A stretch of 64,000 nt of DNA from Ceratopteris richardii (taxonomy: Eukaryota > Streptophyta > Polypodiopsida > Polypodiales > Pteridaceae): positions 221,300,496-221,364,495 of the forward strand of contig CM035407.1 in the NCBI GenBank assembly GCA_020310875.1, given 5' to 3'. Of the stretch, positions 60,501 through 64,000 are shown piece after piece. The notes beneath the pieces were generated by a model. That model did not search any database. It saw only the letters and a list, made by a program, of their open reading frames with translations, and was not told where the DNA came from. Numbering within the stretch: position 1 is the first letter of the stretch; each line of letters begins with the position of its first letter. The position numbers and the translations under genes were made by a program.

Positions 60501-61731
60501 CATTACCTATCTTCTCCACTGAGTGCTTTGTGTCATCTCCTGTCTGCACTTCATGCTTGTTATGAGGATCTTCCAAATCAGAAAGTAAAGCCACATTTCC
60601 TGCTACATGGTTCGAGCATCCCGAATCAATGTAAAATATGTGATCATCATCCTTACCCTTCTTTGTTGATAGATTCATAATCAATAATGAATCTTCTTGA
60701 CTTTGGTCCTCTGCATAGTTATTGTAATCTCTTCTTCCTCTATGGCCACTTTGATAGTTGTTGTTGTTGTTGTAATTGTTGTTGTAGTAGTTGTTGTTGT
60801 TGTAGCCTCCATTGTACCTACCTCTATTTGATCCATAGCCACCTCTATTGAATCCTCTTCCTCTTGAGTTCCTTGGATTCCTGAAACATTCTTCAGTAGT
60901 ATGGTTAGATAAGCCACATATGTTGCAAGGTTGAGATGATTGGAATCTCCCCCTGCCTTGCTTTCCACCTCTGCCTCTTCCTCTAGCTCTTCCTCTACCT
61001 GCAAAGTTTGGTTGGAAAGAGCTTCCTTCATCTTCATTCTTCCTATTCTTTGACTTGTCCTTGACCTTAGCTTTATCAGAATATAAGGCAGAAGTTTGAT
61101 TACCTCTTGAGGACTCACCACCTTTGCTAATCTTTGCTTCATGAGTGAAGAGTTGGCCCATGAGTGTGTTGAGGTCGGGTACATGCATATCTATGTATAA
61201 ATCCATGGCTGTTGTGAATGACTCCCACTTGTCGTCTGCTTTGATTCCATTCATGATTTGTCTTATGATTTGCTCCTCTTCAATTACCTCTCCAATGCTT
61301 CCAAGTTGGTCGGAAATCTCCTTCATCTTTGTGACATAATCAGTCACATTTTGCTTCGGGCTTTTCTTCATTGTTGTGAACTCCATCCACAATTGGTTCT
61401 TCCTTGCTCGAGTGTTGGAAGAGAAGAAAGAAGCAAGTGCATTCCAGGTTTCTCTTGATGTCTTGCATCCCTTGACATGAGGTAAAAGAAAATCAGAGAT
61501 TGAGTTTAGAATATAGGACCTTGCAAGTGCATCCTTCGAACACCAATTCGAAAGTCCTTCCACTTCTTCATGTGATGGTTGCCCTTTGTTCCTCATGGTT
61601 GGCATTGCTTCATCTCCGGATATGAATCCATATAGATTCCTTCCTTGAAGGTAAGCCTCCATCCTTAGAGACCATGCCGGGTAGTTGTTTCGATCCAATT
61701 TGTCAATTGTTGATGGAAATCCATCTCCCAT
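57520..61731 (-). CDS. Copia-3 Gag-Pol polyprotein, 1403 aa
   Basis: Starts at ATG 61731, 14 bases from the primer site, as usual for this family. The UBN2-type gag spans residues about 10-230 (Y-P-A-W-S-L-R-M-E-A-Y-L). Zinc knuckle C-N-I-C-G-L-S-N-H-T-T-E-E-C lies near 268-281, followed by an R/G/N-rich low-complexity segment. Protease is Y-I-D-S-G-C-S-N-H near 365. Integrase has H-T-D-V-W-G-P near 563, S-D-G-G-G-E-Y near 633 and the catalytic E of G-V-A-E-R near 668 (35-residue spacing). RT has Y-V-D-D-I near 1086. RNase H has S-D-A-D-W-A-G near 1253. The usual Q-Q before N-G-V-A-E-R is E-L here, while Copia-1 has Q-Q; the change is outside the catalytic triad. One frame holds gag and pol. 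It should form particles, copy RNA and integrate. Confidence 0.96.
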   Translation of the reverse strand: MGDGFPSTIDKLDRNNYPAWSLRMEAYLQGRNLYGFISGDEAMPTMRNKGQPSHEEVEGLSNWCSKDALARSYILNSISDFLLPHVKGCKTSRETWNALASFFSSNTRARKNQLWMEFTTMKKSPKQNVTDYVTKMKEISDQLGSIGEVIEEEQIIRQIMNGIKADDKWESFTTAMDLYIDMHVPDLNTLMGQLFTHEAKISKGGESSRGNQTSALYSDKAKVKDKSKNRKNEDEGSSFQPNFAGRGRARGRGRGGKQGRGRFQSSQPCNICGLSNHTTEECFRNPRNSRGRGFNRGGYGSNRGRYNGGYNNNNYYNNNYNNNNNYQSGHRGRRDYNNYAEDQSQEDSLLIMNLSTKKGKDDDHIFYIDSGCSNHVAGNVALLSDLEDPHNKHEVQTGDDTKHSVEKIGNVKTSDGNMNLLSKVLYVPTITKNLISVGQIVEKGLQVRFNRFGAYVEDPRQGFRRIAKGEKTGRLFTFEVEDTKNIALFSYGSQTLTELEIWHKRLAHIGERTLKQICRDQSVLGLPNITRQHMIYKCEACQLGKAHRQPFNKKGYMYQNPLDLVHTDVWGPSKEPSISGSRYYVSFIDDCSRWTILFFMKHKDEVFNCFKKYIALVENQTGRTLKRLRSDGGGEYFSSEFDAFLHERGIKREVTTRYTPELNGVAERRNRAIVEAARSMLNEKGLPNYLWAEAVSTATYLINRLPSKSLDGTTPYEVWNGRRPSLEHCKIFGCLAYAHIPSQVRGKLDPKAEKCVFIGYDQNQKGYRLYNPTNKGFSVSRDVIFDENKSWFDDDRKVKLPYDLDEDFPSLQPKEPKQIEESDSEIDLEDLERLKLWKNKGKAKMQDATYGPESSHQPLRRSSREKKKPERFGYDTSLVTKHSIYIAKDSTNEEPTTFEEAQSKKAWRDAMDEEMEALKENDTWELVPNKPSMKIIGSRWIYKIKKNPDGSINRHKARLVAKGFAQTHGIDYEETFSPVAKMPTIRVLISLAASRNWNLYQLDVKNAFLNGWISEEVYMAQPPGYEDAHHPNYVCKLKKALYGLKQAPRAWNFRLVTYLQDQGFKASKADTSLFIKRNGSEVIYLCVYVDDIIITGNDLEGIKQVKSQMKEEFKISDLGPLTYFLGLELIYTDSGIYITQRKYVHDMLVKFKMENTKCAGTPMEQNHKLSAYEGEPIEDITSYQSLVGSLNYATLTRVDICYSVSILSQFMHKPRRPHMEAAKRVLKYLKGTMNEGLFYSYTSDIELKVYSDADWAGSKDDRRSTSGYISFAGSKIISWSSKKQPTVALSSTEAEYRGLANATQEIMWLKSLYTDLGLHSSTPHIFGDNTSSLHLAANPVYHARTKHIEVHYHYVREKLMSKDIQLSYVSTDMQCADMLTKALDGTKLSRFKLMIGLQEIKDN

Positions 61732-61744
61732 GTTGCTTGACTAT

Positions 61745-61756
61745 GCTCTGATACCA
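61745..61756 (-). other. Copia-3 primer binding site (initiator tRNA-Met)
   Basis: GCTCTGATACCA, one base from the 5' LTR. Confidence 0.93.
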
Positions 61757-61757
61757 A

Positions 61758-62835
61758 TGTGAAGAGAGATGGTGGATGTAATCCAAAGATGAGTAGGTGT
61801 CGCTACAACCAGCTTCACACCAGCCAACTGAGACTTCAGAGTTGATTAGTAAACCCTTTGAGCTTCCTAAATCCACCAAAATATCAGCCAAGTACTTTGG
61901 AACATGTATCCCAAAAGTTTAAGTCAAGACAGGCTAGTTGCGAAATGACTAGCTCCCAAAACTTGCTATTTTTGGACATACACCTGCTGGAAAAAATGAA
62001 CAGTGCTCTCAACCTGGAAGGAATTAGAAACATTCCTTTTATGCATAGCAAATAGACTTAGCAAGCTTCCTATTCCAAGTTAAAACACTTCAAATGATGG
62101 ACTGAGCACTGAGAACAAGTTTCATCAAGTTCTGGAACATTCCCACAATTCTCGGGGCTCTGCAGAGATAGACCAGTAAGCAGTAAAATGCAGATATCTC
62201 CAAAAGTATAAATCCAATGACCTTGAAAATTTATAGGTAGAAACTAGATAGTGAGAGCTATCCAACGCACTTTAAAACACTGAAAAATGTTCAGTAAAAC
62301 TCGAGATATGACCTTCTGAAGTTACTGCTCTGAGTGAGTATAGCAGAGAACAAAACAGAGAGGTAGATGATAATAAATGTATAGATTCACATATGATTAC
62401 AACCACATTGGCAATGAATCTTTGCACAATGGGAGTAGAATGATAGAGCTATGGAGTAAGCTCTTCAATCTCTACAAAATGACATGAAGTGGTCACGTAC
62501 AAGGCTTGCTAATCGCCTCTTCCTTCTTGCTCCTTTTATAGCTATTCTTGGAGGGAGTTTTGAATTCGAATTCGAATGGCTCCACCTAAAAGTGATCCCC
62601 AAAGTTAGGAGAGATTCCCTCAGCTCAAAAATTCGTGATTTTGGTAGTTGGAGCCACGAATTTGCTTTTACATCATGGATGAGGTAAGCCATCCTTTTAC
62701 TTTTTTCTTTTTCCATTTACAAGAGATAAAATGTACTCTTTTACAAGAGGTGTTCACATGACTACTCATGTGACTTACAAATGAGGATAATATCAAGCAT
62801 ATCAAGCATGTAGGCTTGGGCAAAATGCACCAACA
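61758..62835 (-). repeat. Copia-3 5' LTR (1078 bp)
   Basis: Pairs base for base with 56400-57477 (offset 5358). Differences include C/T at 56421/61779 and a cluster of four near 56670-56690. Confidence 0.96.
62533..62540 (-). promoter_or_regulatory. TATA box in Copia-3 5' LTR
   Basis: TATAAAAG on the element strand, about 300 bases inside the LTR from its U3 end. Confidence 0.55.
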
Positions 62836-62840
62836 AAAAC
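62836..62840. repeat. Target-site duplication of Copia-3 (right, AAAAC)
   Basis: Matches 56395-56399. Confidence 0.95.
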
Positions 62841-63463
62841 AGTGAGTCGTTGGCTGCCACTGGTGAAGACAATCTTGGGACATCAAAGTGAGCACCAAGA
62901 TACCATGGCAGTTAGGAGCGTAAGTGATCGGCACACTCAAATCAAGGCAAGGGCCATTCTTGGACCAATTTTAGAGTAAGCAAGAGAGCATAGTCTAAGG
63001 AAGCAAGAGAGAGAAGTGCAAGGGTCACCAGTGTGCGACGCAGAGAAGTGGAAGTAAAGGAGTGCATAGGGAGTACCTAAGGGATTGTGCAGAGAGTGCT
63101 AAGCTAGTCCCCCCAAGTATCTCAAGGTCCCATTGCAGTGGGCGCGTGCCGACAGAAGGTATTCACTCCTCCCCTTTTTGTGGAAGCTTGGTGCAAGGTG
63201 TGCACAAGGATAAGCTTGAAGCAGGTGGAGGTCTGGTGCAGAGGAGGCCGGCGGCAAGAAGACTTTGGGATATTGGGTATTTTGTAATTGGGCACTCTGT
63301 GGAATTGTGCACAGAGAGGTATTGGCTTGTCTTGTACTTCAAACATTGTAATTTTCTTACTGTAATCAATCGGCAGAAGCTTCCAGGTGTATTATCTCTT
63401 CTTGATTCTTCCCTTTTCTCCTACAAACCCTCAAACTCCTTCTTGTCTAAGAATCCCCCAACA
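62841..63463 (+). repeat. LTR-like sequence upstream of Gypsy-5 gag
   Basis: Ends CCCCAACA six bases before a primer site, with transcript-end-like TTCAAACATTGTAATTTTC near 63340. The LTR start is not identifiable. It may lie left of Copia-3, which would make this a long LTR split by Copia-3. Confidence 0.55.
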
Positions 63464-63468
63464 AAATT

Positions 63469-63487
63469 TGGCACGCCCGGTGGGACC
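63469..63487 (+). other. Gypsy-5 primer binding site
   Basis: TGGCACGCCCGGTGGGACC starts with TGG (complement of CCA) right after the LTR end. The priming tRNA is not tRNA-Asp; I could not assign it with confidence. Confidence 0.65.
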
Positions 63488-63631
63488 TCCAAGGAGATTT
63501 GAGGTTAGGAGAAACTAAGTGCCAAGCATAGAAGAGATCAAGTGTCGACAGAACCACAGTGCTACTTCATCAAACAAAAGGTAAATATATTCTTATCAAG
63601 TGTCTTACATTTAGTGGGCTATGAGCTGCTC

Positions 63632-64000
63632 ATGACCGCAACCCGGTCCCAAGTATTGAGGGTCACCTACAAGCAGACAAGGAGGAAGGTTGTTAGAAGG
63701 TCCCCCAGTCCACTATCTTCCACATCATCATTCAAGAGCATGGCGGGTCAGGTAGACTTGGAAACTTTACTCTCTAGATTAAATATAAAGTTTCCTTCTT
63801 TCAAAGGCCTAGCTCAGGAGGATCCAGATGAACACATTAGAAGGTTTTTGGCACTATGTAAGACTAGAGGCCTAATGGGTAGGGAGGATGCTTTTTTAAT
63901 TCTCTTCCCTGCCACATTAGAGGGATTAGCTGATAAGTGGTTCAGTCAGTTTGCTGAAAACCATTTTACCACTTGGGATGTGATGAAAGATGCTTTTAAA
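63632..64000 (+). CDS. Gypsy-5 Gag, N-terminal part (cut by right edge)
   Basis: Open from ATG 63632 (M-T-A-T-R-S-Q-V) to the last base, 123 codons; an alternative start is ATG 63737 (M-A-G-Q-V-D). A basic stretch (R-R-K-V-V-R-R-S) leads into a Ty3/gypsy capsid domain: F-K-G-L-A-Q-E-D-P-D-E-H-I-R-R-F, F-P-A-T-L-E-G-L-A-D-K-W-F and W-D-V-M-K-D-A-F. This is the Retrotrans_gag pattern. The family differs from Gypsy-1 in gag, primer site and strand. Gag builds the particle. No defect is visible in this part. Confidence 0.85.
   Translation, partial: MTATRSQVLRVTYKQTRRKVVRRSPSPLSSTSSFKSMAGQVDLETLLSRLNIKFPSFKGLAQEDPDEHIRRFLALCKTRGLMGREDAFLILFPATLEGLADKWFSQFAENHFTTWDVMKDAFK

Larger units (their letters stand above)
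56400..62835 (-). mobile_element. Copia-3: complete, young 6.4-kb Ty1/copia element
   Basis: Two LTRs of 1078 bp each with seven differences by eye (0.65%), exact AAAAC duplications, perfect initiator-Met primer site, PPT, and one open gag-pol frame of 1403 codons. All parts needed for autonomous movement appear intact. It is the best preserved Copia in the window and a younger relative of Copia-1. Confidence 0.97.

Overview
This window is plant nuclear DNA made almost entirely of retrotransposons. I found no host gene. The plant assignment rests on Ty1/copia elements primed by initiator tRNA-Met, Ty3/gypsy elements primed by tRNA-Asp, an L1-type LINE, and the style of their polyproteins. The density of nested elements points to a large, repeat-rich land-plant genome (fern, lycophyte or gymnosperm are plausible). 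I cannot name the species.

Layout, left to right. 1-1292: an L1-type LINE on the minus strand, running off the left edge. 1293-3108: unexplained AT-rich DNA plus small plus-strand remnants of a Copia integrase and a Gypsy reverse transcriptase. 3109-36793: an old minus-strand Copia element (Copia-1) whose gag is split by two separate Gypsy insertions. These are Gypsy-1 (7693-24818, 17.1 kb, TSD CTTCC, LTRs differing at one base by eye) and Gypsy-2 (25705-35751, internally deleted, flanked by an unusual 62-bp duplication). 36810-37905: a decayed plus-strand Copia pol. 37908-50877: Gypsy-3, a decayed relative of Gypsy-1 whose gag carries a nearly intact minus-strand Copia-2 (41996-47148, TSD GATCT). 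50878-53150: two more Gypsy fragments, the second a plus-strand 3' end of the Gypsy-2 family. 53151-56399: non-coding DNA with primer-binding-site-like sequences, a tRNA-Asp-like sequence and tandem repeats. 56400-62835: Copia-3, complete and young (TSD AAAAC, two 1078-bp LTRs, one 1403-residue ORF). 62841-64000: LTR-like DNA, a primer binding site and the start of the gag gene of a different plus-strand Gypsy (Gypsy-5), cut by the right edge.

The most interesting object is the Gypsy-1/Gypsy-2/Gypsy-3 group. Gypsy-1 encodes a single 3160-residue Gag-Pol with CX2CX3HX4C knuckles, the usual protease, reverse transcriptase and RNase H, two integrase-type H2C2 zinc modules, a DD35E integrase, a second retropepsin-like domain after the integrase, and a tail of repeated W-x-P-K motifs. 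Between pol and the 3' LTR lie two sense ORFs of unknown function: ORF2, and ORF3, which is coiled-coil and whose last 46 codons lie inside the LTR. Gypsy-2 has diverged homologues of both. The leader holds tandem TCGCGA-centred palindromes, and a short hairpin sits beside the polypurine tract. Several of these traits recur in independent elements, so they look like a lineage-specific toolkit rather than damage.

All similarity statements come from reading the sequence by eye. No database search or alignment program was run.
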